This document shows, in pieces, positions 27,391-36,237 of a stretch of 64,000 nt of DNA. Below the pieces are notes generated by a model that searched no databases, was not told the origin of the DNA, and saw only the letters and a program-made list of their open reading frames with translations. Source of the DNA: Bacteroidota bacterium. Its GTDB lineage: Bacteria; Bacteroidota; Bacteroidia; Chitinophagales; UBA10324. The first letter of the stretch is position 1, and every line of letters starts with the position of its first letter. The translations under genes were made by a program, and so were the position numbers. The DNA lies in the NCBI GenBank assembly GCA_018267315.1, contig JAFDYS010000033.1:1-64000 (forward strand), given 5' to 3'.

Positions 27391-28485
27391 ATGCCCCGCA
27401 TCATCTTCACAGTCATCAACGACCTCACTTACGACCAGCGCATGCATCGCATTTGCTCTTCGTTGGCACGTGATGGTTATGATGTGTTGCTGATTGGAAG
27501 AAAACTTAAAGATAGTCTGCCACCCGATCGCAAACCTTTCCGCCAGCAACGGCTGAAACTTCTGTTCACCAGAGGTAAACTCTTCTACATCGAATACAAC
27601 CTGCAGCTGTTCCTGCTGCTGCTTTTTACAAAATTTGATGTGGTCTGCGGTATTGATCTTGACACGATTCTCCCCTGCTACTTCGCAGCGAAATGGAAAG
27701 GGAAGCGATGTGTGTATGACGCGCATGAAATTTTTTCCGAAGTCCCCGAAGTAACACAGCGTTCATCCATTCAAAAAATCTGGAAGCGGGTGGAGCGCTT
27801 CGCAGTCACCAGAATTGATAACTGCTACACGGTAAGTGAAAGTCTGGCTGCTTACTTTCTTGATCACTATGAGCGCCGGTTTGAAGTGATCCGCAACGTC
27901 CCGTTGAAGAAAGAAACGCCCCCTCCTTCAGTCCCCGATGCAGAAATTCCGATTATCATTTACCAGGGCGCACTCAATGAAGGGCGCGGGCTCGAAGCGA
28001 TGATTACTGCGATGGATGGAATCGAAGCCAAGCTGCTGCTTGCGGGCGACGGGGATCTCTCAGGCAAACTCCGTTCATTAACAAGCGAACTTCGTTTGGA
28101 CAACAAGGTGGAATTCGCCGGCAAAAAGAAAGCAGCGGAACTGAATGAACTCACGCGGCAAGCATACATCGGAATCAACCTGCTCGAAAACCAAGGACTT
28201 AACTATTACTATTCACTTGCCAATAAATTTTTTGATTACGTCATGTCCGGCGTACCGCAGGTGACGATGGATTTCCCTGAATATAAAAACATGAACAGCG
28301 AATTTGAAGTGGCGTTGCTCATTCCGAATCTTGAAAAGGGAACCATTACTGCCGCCGTAAATCAGTTGCTGCGGCAAAAAGATTTCTACTTTCGCCTTCG
28401 CCAAAATTGCCTGCTTGCACGTGATGATTGGAACTGGGAAAAGGAAGAACAAAAGCTTCTTTCTTTTTACCGGAAAATGAAATGA
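27391..28485 (+). CDS. Glycosyltransferase, GT4-like
   Basis: GT-B fold glycosyltransferase, probably for a surface polysaccharide or glycolipid. The N-terminal half has VINDLTYDQRMHRICSSLA and YDAHEIFSEVPEV, text usual for Bacteroidota GT4 enzymes; the C-terminal half has IIYQGALNEGRGLEAMI, LLAGDGD and the nucleotide-sugar region NKFFDYVMSGVPQV. 364 residues, no membrane segment. Its stop overlaps the start of the next glycosyltransferase (ATGA), so the two are translationally coupled and likely act in the same pathway. Confidence 0.85.
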   Translation: MPRIIFTVINDLTYDQRMHRICSSLARDGYDVLLIGRKLKDSLPPDRKPFRQQRLKLLFTRGKLFYIEYNLQLFLLLLFTKFDVVCGIDLDTILPCYFAAKWKGKRCVYDAHEIFSEVPEVTQRSSIQKIWKRVERFAVTRIDNCYTVSESLAAYFLDHYERRFEVIRNVPLKKETPPPSVPDAEIPIIIYQGALNEGRGLEAMITAMDGIEAKLLLAGDGDLSGKLRSLTSELRLDNKVEFAGKKKAAELNELTRQAYIGINLLENQGLNYYYSLANKFFDYVMSGVPQVTMDFPEYKNMNSEFEVALLIPNLEKGTITAAVNQLLRQKDFYFRLRQNCLLARDDWNWEKEEQKLLSFYRKMK

Positions 28486-29609
28486 GCCACCACCTGCACA
28501 TCATCTCATTTAATGTACCGTTTCCGCCCGACTACGGCGGCGTGATGGATGTGTTTTACAAGATCAAGGCGCTGCACGACCTGGATGTAAAAATTCACCT
28601 TCATTGTTTTGAATACGGAAGAAAAGAAGCAGATGCGCTCAAACTGGTTTGTGAAGAAGTGTATTACTACAAGCGCGAGCACAGCATCATTGATTTTACT
28701 TCCACCACGCCCTACATTGTAAAAACACGCAAGTCCGATGAGTTGCTTCAGCGGCTCTCCGCTGAAAAATATCCGATACTCTTCGAAGGGCTTCATACCT
28801 GTTACTACCTCGATCGTCCCGAACTGAAAGACCGTGTGAAAGCCGTGCGCATGCACAATGTGGAATGGGACTATTACCGGCACCTGAGTAAAAGCGAATC
28901 GGGCATGTGGCGGCGCTTCTATTTCTACACCGAATCCATCAAGCTGAAGAATTACGAGAAGATTCTCGCGGCGGCGGATCATTTACTGCCCATTTCGCAA
29001 AATGATTATGATTACCTGCATCAGCAGTTCAGCAATGTTACCTACCTGCCGGCCTTTCATCCCAATGAAGAAGTGACGAGCATGCCGGGGCGGGGTGACT
29101 ATGTGCTATATCATGGAAATTTATCTGTGGTGGAAAATAACCAGGCGGCGCTTTTCCTTGTAAGCAAGGTTTTCGCAAACACGGAAATCAAACTCATCAT
29201 AGCCGGCAGTGATCCTTCGCCGCTGCTGGTGGAAGCCGTGAAGAACAACCGCAGCGTGGAACTGCGCATTAATCCGGGTGAAGTGGAAATGATGCGGCTC
29301 ATCCGCCATGCGCACATCAACATTCTGCCCACGTTTCAGAACACCGGAACCAAGCTGAAACTGCTGAACGCCCTTTTCAACGGGCGGTTTGTTATTGCCA
29401 ACCATCCCATGATTGAGAATACGGGACTGGAATCACTTTGTCATGTCAGGAATTCGGCGGATGAAATGACTGAGTCAGTCAAAGAAATTATGGGGCATAC
29501 ATTTGAGGAAGAAGAAGTGGAAAAACGACGGAGGGTGCTGGGCGAACTCTATTCCAACAGAAAGAATGCGGAGAAACTGATGCCGTTGTTTTTCACCGTG
29601 AGCGGCTGA
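28482..29609 (+). CDS. Glycosyltransferase, second gene of a coupled pair
   Basis: Second GT-B type glycosyltransferase, of 375 residues. It starts at the ATG at 28482, which overlaps the preceding stop by 4 bases; the frame is open back to 28428 but that extension lies inside the upstream gene. The N-terminus SFNVPFPPDYGGVMDVFYKIKAL is the donor-domain opening typical of GT4-like enzymes; the C-terminal part has YVLYHGNLSVVENNQAAL, LIIAGSDPS and TKLKLLNALFNGRFVIAN. Substrate unknown. Together with its partner it may add successive sugars to one acceptor. Confidence 0.83.
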   Translation: MSHHLHIISFNVPFPPDYGGVMDVFYKIKALHDLDVKIHLHCFEYGRKEADALKLVCEEVYYYKREHSIIDFTSTTPYIVKTRKSDELLQRLSAEKYPILFEGLHTCYYLDRPELKDRVKAVRMHNVEWDYYRHLSKSESGMWRRFYFYTESIKLKNYEKILAAADHLLPISQNDYDYLHQQFSNVTYLPAFHPNEEVTSMPGRGDYVLYHGNLSVVENNQAALFLVSKVFANTEIKLIIAGSDPSPLLVEAVKNNRSVELRINPGEVEMMRLIRHAHINILPTFQNTGTKLKLLNALFNGRFVIANHPMIENTGLESLCHVRNSADEMTESVKEIMGHTFEEEEVEKRRRVLGELYSNRKNAEKLMPLFFTVSG

Positions 29610-30299
29610 TCAGGCGGGTTCCATTACAGATGCTTCCACCACCGCTCCGTTTTCACATTTCAAAGTGCGTGAAGGAAATTTCTGCAGCGTCATGTAATCA
29701 TGTGATGCGAGCAGCACCGCCGTGTGCGATGACTGTGAAATTTCTTTCAGCAGCCGGATGATTTCTTCTGATGCTTCGGGATCGAGATTGCCGGTGGGTT
29801 CATCAGCGAGAATGAGATCGGGATGATTGAGCAGCGCCCGCGCGATCACAATACGTTGCTGCTCACCGCCGCTGAGCTCGTGCGGCATTTTGAATCCTTT
29901 CGTCCGCAGGCGAACCAGGTCCAGCACCTCTTCAATCCGCGCCTGCATCTTTGCTTCCTCCTTCCACCCGGTTGCTTTGAGCACAAACCGGAGATTATCC
30001 TCCACGCTGCGGTCAGTGAGCAACTGAAAATCCTGGAACACGATACCGAGTTTGCGGCGGAGGTACGGTGTCTCTTTCCAACTCATCTTCTTTAGATCAT
30101 AACCGCACACCCTCCCTTCACCTTCAGTCAGCGGCAGGTCGCAATACAGCACGCGCAGCAGACTGCTTTTACCGGTTCCGGTTTTGCCAATCAGGTACAC
30201 GAATTCACTTTGCTCAATGGTCACGGAAACATCCTTCAGCACGATCGCCTGCTGCTGATAAATATTCACATGCTTCAGTTCAACTACCAGTTCAGCCAT
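29610..30299 (-). CDS. ftsE: Cell-division ATP-binding protein FtsE
   Basis: ABC-type ATPase that, with FtsX, links the division ring to septal peptidoglycan hydrolases. Walker A GKTGTGKSS near residue 38, Q-loop in GIVFQDFQLL, signature LSGGEQQRI, Walker B LILADEPTGNLDP. The text VNIYQQQAIVLKDVS and FVYLIGKTGTGKSS is FtsE-like rather than LolD-like. The start codon shares one base with the stop of the upstream 107-residue gene (TAATG), so the pair is coupled. No ftsX is adjacent; Bacteroidota commonly encode it elsewhere. Confidence 0.87.
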   Translation of the reverse strand: MAELVVELKHVNIYQQQAIVLKDVSVTIEQSEFVYLIGKTGTGKSSLLRVLYCDLPLTEGEGRVCGYDLKKMSWKETPYLRRKLGIVFQDFQLLTDRSVEDNLRFVLKATGWKEEAKMQARIEEVLDLVRLRTKGFKMPHELSGGEQQRIVIARALLNHPDLILADEPTGNLDPEASEEIIRLLKEISQSSHTAVLLASHDYMTLQKFPSRTLKCENGAVVEASVMEPA

Positions 30300-30622
30300 T
30301 ACACATCCAGTTTTTTCAGTTTTCCAAAAGGCAATTCCGAAATGATCCTTTTCAATTCATCCGTTTTTGATTCCAGCCCGATTTTCTTCAATGCATCTTC
30401 CGGCCGGTCAGCTCTGAAGTAAGCGAGTAACGTAAACTGATCATCTCTTATTTGCACGTAATCAGGAATCTTCACCTTGCCCCGAATCTTAATGATGTAC
30501 ACTTTCCAAAATTCGATAAGAATGCCAAATGCGCTCCTAAAAGTTTTCGACACGCGGTGCAGCGTATTGACTGAATCGCTCAGATGATTCGTGGTTTCAA
30601 TCATGCTGTCTTCAATCTTCAT
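30299..30622 (-). CDS. Conserved small protein coupled to ftsE, function unknown
   Basis: 107-residue soluble protein that I do not recognise as a named family. It has an N-terminal helix rich in polar residues (residues 1-35, possibly coiled), a basic central stretch (IIKIRGKVKIP) and a C-terminal amphipathic part (YFRADRPEDALKKIG). There is no signal peptide or membrane helix. Its stop and the ftsE start share one base, and it follows the OstA-like gene by 18 bp, so it is part of the mlaD-ostA-ftsE transcript. By position it may assist FtsE or envelope assembly; this is inference only. Confidence 0.7.
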   Translation of the reverse strand: MKIEDSMIETTNHLSDSVNTLHRVSKTFRSAFGILIEFWKVYIIKIRGKVKIPDYVQIRDDQFTLLAYFRADRPEDALKKIGLESKTDELKRIISELPFGKLKKLDV

Positions 30623-30640
30623 TTATATATGTGCCTGAAC

Positions 30641-32182
30641 TCACCGGAACAAATCGTCCTTTGATTTCGGCCGGAGCGAATCAAGCCAACTGAAATTTCT
30701 CAGCCGCGATTCTTCCATCGGAAACTCTCCGAGAGGAAACAGCGTGGCATCGGGCTTGGTGAGGAAACAAATACGGCTTACCTGTCGGGTGGAATCAAAA
30801 TAGAGAATCATATTGGAACACACCGCTTTGTTCACGCCGATATAACCGCCGGCTTCGTCCTTAGCGTAGTAGATACTTTCGCCGTTGCCGACGATCTGCA
30901 TGTGGTCAAGGTTCCCCCCGCTGAAAAAAGCGAACATGTTTTTTCCGCGCGCCTGATTGAACAATCCGGAATCGGCGAGACTGCACGCAAATGCATTTTG
31001 CAGCAGATTCATCTTATCCACCTTCTGATCGCGGAGGTGAACCTGAATGGTATCAGCTTTCATCTGGTTGTTATCAACCCACAGTACCGGTTTACCAAAC
31101 AACCGGAAAACAGAATCGCGAAAACTGAAACTGGCCGAATCGCACACACTCTGCAGATCGCTCTTGAACATTTTTACGTGATGAAAAGCGATCAGCTTGC
31201 GAATCTTGTCAGAATCTTCTTTGAATGAACGCAGAGTATCCGCCGTGAGATAAAGGGAATCATCCCCGATCACTGAAATCAGAACGGACTTTTGTGTTGC
31301 CAGCAATCGCTCCCCGGATTCATAGTAGGTGGCATAGCTGCCGCGCAGAAAAATTTTTGAGGACGTATCAGCCCAGTTAACCCGTGAACGCGCGATGCCG
31401 TAACCCCGGTCACGTTCATAGTAGATTGTATCCGCTTTAAGCTGCTGGGGCGGATGCGTAAGCACTGCATTCTTTTCAAACTGCGCAATGTCGCGCGCGG
31501 TGTTGTAATACCCCCCTTCACAATACACATCCATGGAATCAGAATGGATGAATGATGGTGACACGAAATATGCAATCCTGTTTTGCGCGTTAAACTTGAG
31601 CGTATCGGTGGTGAGCTTATACTTTGGATCAACCAATTCAACCTGCTGCTTGAAGAAAACCTCGGCGGTGTTGGCATTGTAATATCCCCTCTTACTGCTG
31701 AGGACTGATGAATCGCTGAGCACTTTACCGTTGCGGTTGTAACTGGCAACCCTCGTATTGAGGTCGTAATCGAGTTGATCTGTGGTAAGCGTTACATGCG
31801 AATCCGTGAGTTTCACGTTGCCGGTAAGGTTCGCCTTTCTGAGGTTACCATCATAATGGAGTGAGTTGCCGTAAACGTTGATGGTATCGCCCTGTTTTAT
31901 TCTCACATGGCCGATGGCGTCAATGGTATTCTGATCGAGAAAATAATTGGCCTGATCGCAGAAAAGCGTGGCGTCTTTTTGCTGCAACTGCACATGGCCG
32001 GTGAGTTTGCGAATGCGCGTTCCGCCCAGCGAGCTGTACTCCAGTTCATCAGCATTGATGATGTTGATCGGCTCACCGCGACCCGGGCCCGGCGCCGGTT
32101 TCTGCGCTGAAGCATGCCCAGGCAGCAAACTGCAGAGAAGAAACACCGAAACGATGCGACATGCTGTTGAGATAATGCACAT
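30641..32182 (-). CDS. OstA/LptA-domain periplasmic protein
   Basis: Periplasmic protein with repeated OstA/LptA beta-jellyroll units, the fold that forms the lipopolysaccharide bridge between the inner and outer membrane. The start at 32182 gives a signal peptide (MCIISTACRIVSVFLLCSLLPGHASA). From about residue 40 the chain is a run of short beta strands with the pattern D-x-L-x-Y (NADELEYSS, LTTDQLDYD, KADTIYYER, LTADTLRSF), much longer than E. coli LptA and as usual for the Bacteroidota OstA-like family (about 510 residues). It lies in one minus-strand block after mlaD and before the ftsE pair, and LptD is encoded nearby, which fits a role in LPS transport. Confidence 0.85.
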   Translation of the reverse strand: MCIISTACRIVSVFLLCSLLPGHASAQKPAPGPGRGEPINIINADELEYSSLGGTRIRKLTGHVQLQQKDATLFCDQANYFLDQNTIDAIGHVRIKQGDTINVYGNSLHYDGNLRKANLTGNVKLTDSHVTLTTDQLDYDLNTRVASYNRNGKVLSDSSVLSSKRGYYNANTAEVFFKQQVELVDPKYKLTTDTLKFNAQNRIAYFVSPSFIHSDSMDVYCEGGYYNTARDIAQFEKNAVLTHPPQQLKADTIYYERDRGYGIARSRVNWADTSSKIFLRGSYATYYESGERLLATQKSVLISVIGDDSLYLTADTLRSFKEDSDKIRKLIAFHHVKMFKSDLQSVCDSASFSFRDSVFRLFGKPVLWVDNNQMKADTIQVHLRDQKVDKMNLLQNAFACSLADSGLFNQARGKNMFAFFSGGNLDHMQIVGNGESIYYAKDEAGGYIGVNKAVCSNMILYFDSTRQVSRICFLTKPDATLFPLGEFPMEESRLRNFSWLDSLRPKSKDDLFR

Positions 32183-32295
32183 TTCATCATCTCTGCAAAT
32201 GGAATGCTGAGAAAACTTACCGGAGAAAACAAAACTGAAAAAATGCATTCAGGCGAGTGAGGCGTAACCGTTTGCCCGACCGCGTTGCCGCCGGG

Positions 32296-33231
32296 TTATT
32301 TTTTCTTCGATTTATCTTTTTTCCCGAATACCGATACATGCACATAGCGGCTGGGGTTTTCTTTCAGGTCGGTCAGCAATGCATCCAGCGACCTCGCTGA
32401 CGAATCCAGGTTGGCATAAAGCTTCGGATCATTCACCAGCAAGCCCATGGTTCCGTTTCCTTCATTGATCTTCTGCATCACATCACGGGTTTCTTCCAGC
32501 GCATTCTTGGCCTGCAGGATGGTTTCAGCAAACTTCACCTTGCTGAGTGAATCACTCACCGCATCGAGATTGCTCAGGATGGAATTGATCTGCTCCTTGT
32601 TCTTATCCAGGTTGGTGGTGATTGATTCGATGTTGGCAAAAATTTTATCGAGGCGGTCGCTGTTTGCTTCCAACGTTTTGTCAAGCGTATTCAGTGATTT
32701 CTGAATGTTCGCGAAACTCTTTCGCAGGTTCTCTTCCGTTTCGTCGTTCAGCACTTCTTTAATCGATGTAACTACGGCATCCAGGGATGTGAGTAAAGTG
32801 GATGCGCTCGTTTTTACCGCGTCCACCATGTCTTCTTCGAGCGCCGGCTTCAGCGTATCGCCTGAACGCATGAATTCCTTTTCATTACTCAGTTCAATCT
32901 GCAATGCTTTTGTCCCGAAGAGGTCGGTTTGAATGATGCGAGCTACGGATCCCTTTGGAATCCTGAGATCAGGCGTAACATTCATACTCACCACAATATC
33001 GCCGGAGCCGTCTCCTGCCAGATGCATATCCAGCACCCGCCCGACATTCATCCCGTTGTAACGAACATGGCCTGCAATGGCCAGACCGCCAACTTTATGA
33101 TACTTAGCGTAAAGAATTTTTTCACGGCTCAGCATATTTTTCCCGCGCATGAGATTGTAGCCAAGCACCAGCAAGATGATGGCGATGGTGGCCAGCACTC
33201 CTACTTTGAACTCATTCGGAATCTTTAACAA
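32296..33231 (-). CDS. MlaD/MCE-domain lipid-transport protein
   Basis: Inner-membrane anchored, periplasm-facing protein of the MCE (mammalian cell entry)/MlaD family, which forms hexameric rings that carry phospholipids. One transmembrane helix (residues 9-27, FKVGVLATIAIILLVLGYN) precedes the MCE domain (about 38-115, with VRYNGMNVGRVLDM and TDLFGTKALQIEL). A long helical region of about 150 residues follows (TASTLLTSLDAVV… to NEGNGTMGLLVNDP). 311 residues. MlaE/MlaF are not in the window. An exact TAnnTTTG promoter box lies 24 bases upstream. Confidence 0.9.
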   Translation of the reverse strand: MLKIPNEFKVGVLATIAIILLVLGYNLMRGKNMLSREKILYAKYHKVGGLAIAGHVRYNGMNVGRVLDMHLAGDGSGDIVVSMNVTPDLRIPKGSVARIIQTDLFGTKALQIELSNEKEFMRSGDTLKPALEEDMVDAVKTSASTLLTSLDAVVTSIKEVLNDETEENLRKSFANIQKSLNTLDKTLEANSDRLDKIFANIESITTNLDKNKEQINSILSNLDAVSDSLSKVKFAETILQAKNALEETRDVMQKINEGNGTMGLLVNDPKLYANLDSSARSLDALLTDLKENPSRYVHVSVFGKKDKSKKK

Positions 33232-33254
33232 GTCAAATGCAATTTATCGGCGGT

Positions 33255-33262
33255 CAAAAATA
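33255..33262 (-). promoter_or_regulatory. -7 promoter box of the mlaD-ostA-ftsE block
   Basis: Reverse strand TATTTTTG, an exact TAnnTTTG match, 24 bases before the mlaD ATG at 33231. It gives the block its own promoter, separate from the amidase that lies beyond the inserted delta-60 gene. Confidence 0.5.
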
Positions 33263-33440
33263 AGGCAAGTTCTTCTCTGTCAGTTATCTTTCGCATGGAA
33301 CATCAACAAGTAGGTATTCTACGCCGCCCATCGTTCGACAGCTTCGCCGGACGGATTTTCCTGGGATAAGAATTCATTAAAAGTGTTTAACCCGCATGCC
33401 GCGCCGTGCTGATTATATTCGTGGCGTTCAATACCAATCC

Positions 33441-34991
33441 ATGAAACACATTCTGCTTTCTCTATCCGTTTTTATAGTCATACAACTAAGCACTTTCGCG
33501 CAACCGGGCACACTGGATATGACATTTAATTCCATTGGATATCAAACGGCGGGATTCGGGAATTATGATGATAATGGCAATGCTGTCGCCATTCAGGACG
33601 ACAGCAAGATTGTAGTGGCCGGTGAAACCAGCACAGGAACTGATTTTGATATCGCCGTAATGCGATTCAATGCTGACGGAAGCGTGGATGAAACATTCGC
33701 AAACAATGGGCGCGCTACCGTCAATCTCGGACACTTGTATGATACCGGGAAATCCGTAGCCATTCAGGATGACGGAAAGATTGTGGTTGCCGGAAGTTTT
33801 CTTTCTGTCGGCTACGGTTTCAAGATGTGTGCGGTAAGATTTAATTCGGACGGAACCCTGGATAACACGTTTGCAAGTAACGGAGTTGACTCGATTGTCG
33901 CAGGCAGCGGTTCATGCCAGGCCAACGCCGTGGCATTGCAGGATGACGGGAAGATCGTGCTGGCAGGAAGTTCCACCGACGGATACAACCTCGACTTTAC
34001 TATTGTGAGACTTAATGCCGATGGTTCACTCGATAACAATTTCGGTACCGGAGGAATTGAAATATTTTCCATTGCCAATGCCGATGACTATGCGAACGGA
34101 GTCGCCATTCAGAATGATGGTAAAATCGTGGCTACCGGTAAATCCGGTAACAATCCGGACGTGGCGGTGATCCGGCTGAATGAAGATGGCACCCCGGATA
34201 ATTCATTCAGCAGTGACGGCAAGCTAACCACCAATGTGAATGGAAATGACAACAGCTTCGCAGTGACCATTCAATCCGATGACAAAATCGTAGTGTGCGG
34301 TGAAGCATATGATGGCGTCACTTATGACATCTCCGTATTGAGATACACCAGTTCCGGCGGGTTGGATATCAGTTTCAGCGGCGATGGCAAAGCCACATTC
34401 GCCATCGGCAGCACTTATGAAGGGGGCTACGATGTCGAAATTCAACAGGACGGAAAGATTCTGGTGTGCGGCAAGACGGCTACCACTAGCGCCGCGGATA
34501 ATGTGGCACTCATCCGCCTTAAAACGGATGGCACACTGGATGCTGGCTTTGGAAGCAACGGGAAAGTTTCAACGGACATTGCCGGATACGGTGACGCAAG
34601 TTTCGGAATGGCTCTGCAGGATGATGGCAACATTGTGCTGGCGGGGTTTTCCAATAACGGGGTCAACAACGACTTCCTGGTGCTCAGATATGTTGCCGGA
34701 CTTGGTGTGGGAATCACCCAACCTGACATTGAAAACGTATCTCTTCGCCTGTATCCAAATCCTGTGACTGATCAGGTCATTTTGTGCTACACATTGCAAA
34801 AATCACAACCGGTTTCTGTTACACTCGAAGATGTTACGGGAAGAGTGATTCAGATACTTGCGAATCATGAAATGAGGACGGCAGGAAAACATGATGAAGT
34901 GATTTCCATTTGCTCCTCTTTGTGTAACGGCACTTACGTTCTGAGATTTCAAACCGGGGATGTGATTGCCGCAGTGCCCTTTGTTCACTGA
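33441..34991 (+). CDS. Delta-60 repeat protein with T9SS sorting domain (second copy type)
   Basis: Secreted protein of about 516 residues. The ATG at 33441 starts the signal peptide MKHILLSLSVFIVIQLSTFA; an upstream in-frame start at 33396 adds a nonsense basic stretch. Seven delta-60 modules follow (for example NADGSVDETFANNG, NSDGTLDNTFASNG, KTDGTLDAGFGSNG), separated by V-A-I-Q-D-D-G-K-I-V-V-A-G strands, which suggests a seven-bladed propeller. The last 80 residues are a T9SS type A sorting domain (RLYPNPVTDQ). The overall plan matches the gene at 8200. It is the only plus-strand gene between the amidase and mlaD and looks inserted there. Confidence 0.87.
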   Translation: MKHILLSLSVFIVIQLSTFAQPGTLDMTFNSIGYQTAGFGNYDDNGNAVAIQDDSKIVVAGETSTGTDFDIAVMRFNADGSVDETFANNGRATVNLGHLYDTGKSVAIQDDGKIVVAGSFLSVGYGFKMCAVRFNSDGTLDNTFASNGVDSIVAGSGSCQANAVALQDDGKIVLAGSSTDGYNLDFTIVRLNADGSLDNNFGTGGIEIFSIANADDYANGVAIQNDGKIVATGKSGNNPDVAVIRLNEDGTPDNSFSSDGKLTTNVNGNDNSFAVTIQSDDKIVVCGEAYDGVTYDISVLRYTSSGGLDISFSGDGKATFAIGSTYEGGYDVEIQQDGKILVCGKTATTSAADNVALIRLKTDGTLDAGFGSNGKVSTDIAGYGDASFGMALQDDGNIVLAGFSNNGVNNDFLVLRYVAGLGVGITQPDIENVSLRLYPNPVTDQVILCYTLQKSQPVSVTLEDVTGRVIQILANHEMRTAGKHDEVISICSSLCNGTYVLRFQTGDVIAAVPFVH

Positions 34992-35003
34992 TCCCGGAAC
35001 CGG

Positions 35004-36188
35004 TCAGGGATTGTTATAGACCGGTGTTCGCTTACCGTTTTTGTAAGCAACAATAAAGGCATCCCTGAATCCCTTTTTGCGAATGGCGGCAAGGGCTGTG
35101 TTGCACTCCTCCAGTGAATTATAATGCCCCACTACATAGCGGTTCATTCCGGAATCGCTTTTGTCATTAGTAATATCCTTGAATGATGCGTAACGGGGAT
35201 CTTTGGTATTGATGGGCTTTGAAGATGCTGCAATCTGTATCCGGTAAATCAGCGCAGAGCCGGCAATTGTTTTTGCATTTTGGTCTGTATCGGCAGCAGC
35301 TAACGGTGACTCCGCTCCTTTTGCCACCACGCCTGCATCTTTTGAAGAATCCGTGTCAGTGCCCGCATCACTTGAAACAAGAAGCACACCGCTCTCTGTT
35401 CCCTCCACTTCATTCTTGTAAAGAGTGATTGCATTCACCACAGAGGTGGCTACTTCATTTTGTCCTTTCTGAGAAACGAGGTACCTCTCCTCTTCCCGGT
35501 TGGTGAGAAATCCGGTTTCAATTAGAATGGACGGCATGGTGGTGCGCCACAATACCAGAAAGCCCGCCTGCTTTACACCGCGGCTTGTTCTTCCCTGCCT
35601 TGCAAACTGATCTTCCACTTTGGAGGCAATATCAATACTTTGATTCAAGTGCGCATTCTGGTTCATCGTGAGAATAATGTAACCCTCCGGCGAGTTCGGA
35701 TCAAAACCATCATAGTTCTGCTGATAATTGTCCTCCATCAGAATAACATCATTCTCCCGCTTTGAAACTTCGAGGTTGCTTTCCGATTTATGCAAACCCA
35801 TCAGCCACGTTTCAGTACCGTAAGGCGTATGTGATTTATTCGCATTGCAGTGAATGGATATGAACAGATCGGCATTGTTGCGGTTAGCCATGTTAGCTCT
35901 TTCATACAGTTCGATGAACTCATCCGTCTTGCGTGTGTAAATCACTTTGATGCCGGGATAGGTCTTGTTTAGTAATGCGCCTACCTTCAGCACGATGGCT
36001 AACGTGACATCTTTCTCATTTGCCGACAAACCACGGCATCCCGTGTCGTGTCCCCCATGGCCGGCATCCAGCACAATCGTCTTGATCTGGTATTCTGATT
36101 GCGCGCGGGCACCAAATGCCGGCATCGCCATGGCGCAAGCCAGCAAGCAATACCTCATCATAATCCTCAGGGTGCTTCGTTTACTCAT
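35004..36188 (-). CDS. N-acetylmuramoyl-L-alanine amidase (Amidase_3) with SPOR-like end
   Basis: Periplasmic zinc amidase that cuts the bond between the glycan and stem peptide of peptidoglycan. A signal peptide ends near residue 30 (MAMPAFGARA). The Amidase_3 domain spans about 35-255: first zinc histidine in VLDAGHGGHD, a zinc glutamate expected near VTLAIVLKVG, the pair SIHCNANKSH, and the catalytic glutamate in ILIETGFLTN. A Ser/Asp-rich linker leads to a C-terminal SPOR-like domain (about 310-390, RIQIAASSKPI… YVVGHYNSLEEC) that could bind denuded glycan at the division site. Divergent from lptD with a 49-bp gap. The start could also be the ATG codons at residues 10 or 11. Confidence 0.9.
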   Translation of the reverse strand: MSKRSTLRIMMRYCLLACAMAMPAFGARAQSEYQIKTIVLDAGHGGHDTGCRGLSANEKDVTLAIVLKVGALLNKTYPGIKVIYTRKTDEFIELYERANMANRNNADLFISIHCNANKSHTPYGTETWLMGLHKSESNLEVSKRENDVILMEDNYQQNYDGFDPNSPEGYIILTMNQNAHLNQSIDIASKVEDQFARQGRTSRGVKQAGFLVLWRTTMPSILIETGFLTNREEERYLVSQKGQNEVATSVVNAITLYKNEVEGTESGVLLVSSDAGTDTDSSKDAGVVAKGAESPLAAADTDQNAKTIAGSALIYRIQIAASSKPINTKDPRYASFKDITNDKSDSGMNRYVVGHYNSLEECNTALAAIRKKGFRDAFIVAYKNGKRTPVYNNP

Positions 36189-36204
36189 CGGGTTACTTCA
36201 AACG

Positions 36205-36212
36205 CAAAAATA
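36205..36212 (-). promoter_or_regulatory. -7 promoter box of the amidase gene
   Basis: Reverse strand TATTTTTG, an exact TAnnTTTG match, 17 bases before the amidase start at 36188. On the other strand TATTTTCG at 36220-36227, 11 bases before the lptD ATG, is one mismatch from consensus, so the two promoters seem to lie back to back in the 49-bp gap. Confidence 0.5.
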
Positions 36213-36237
36213 GTTGCGATATTTTCGCCTCCCATTC

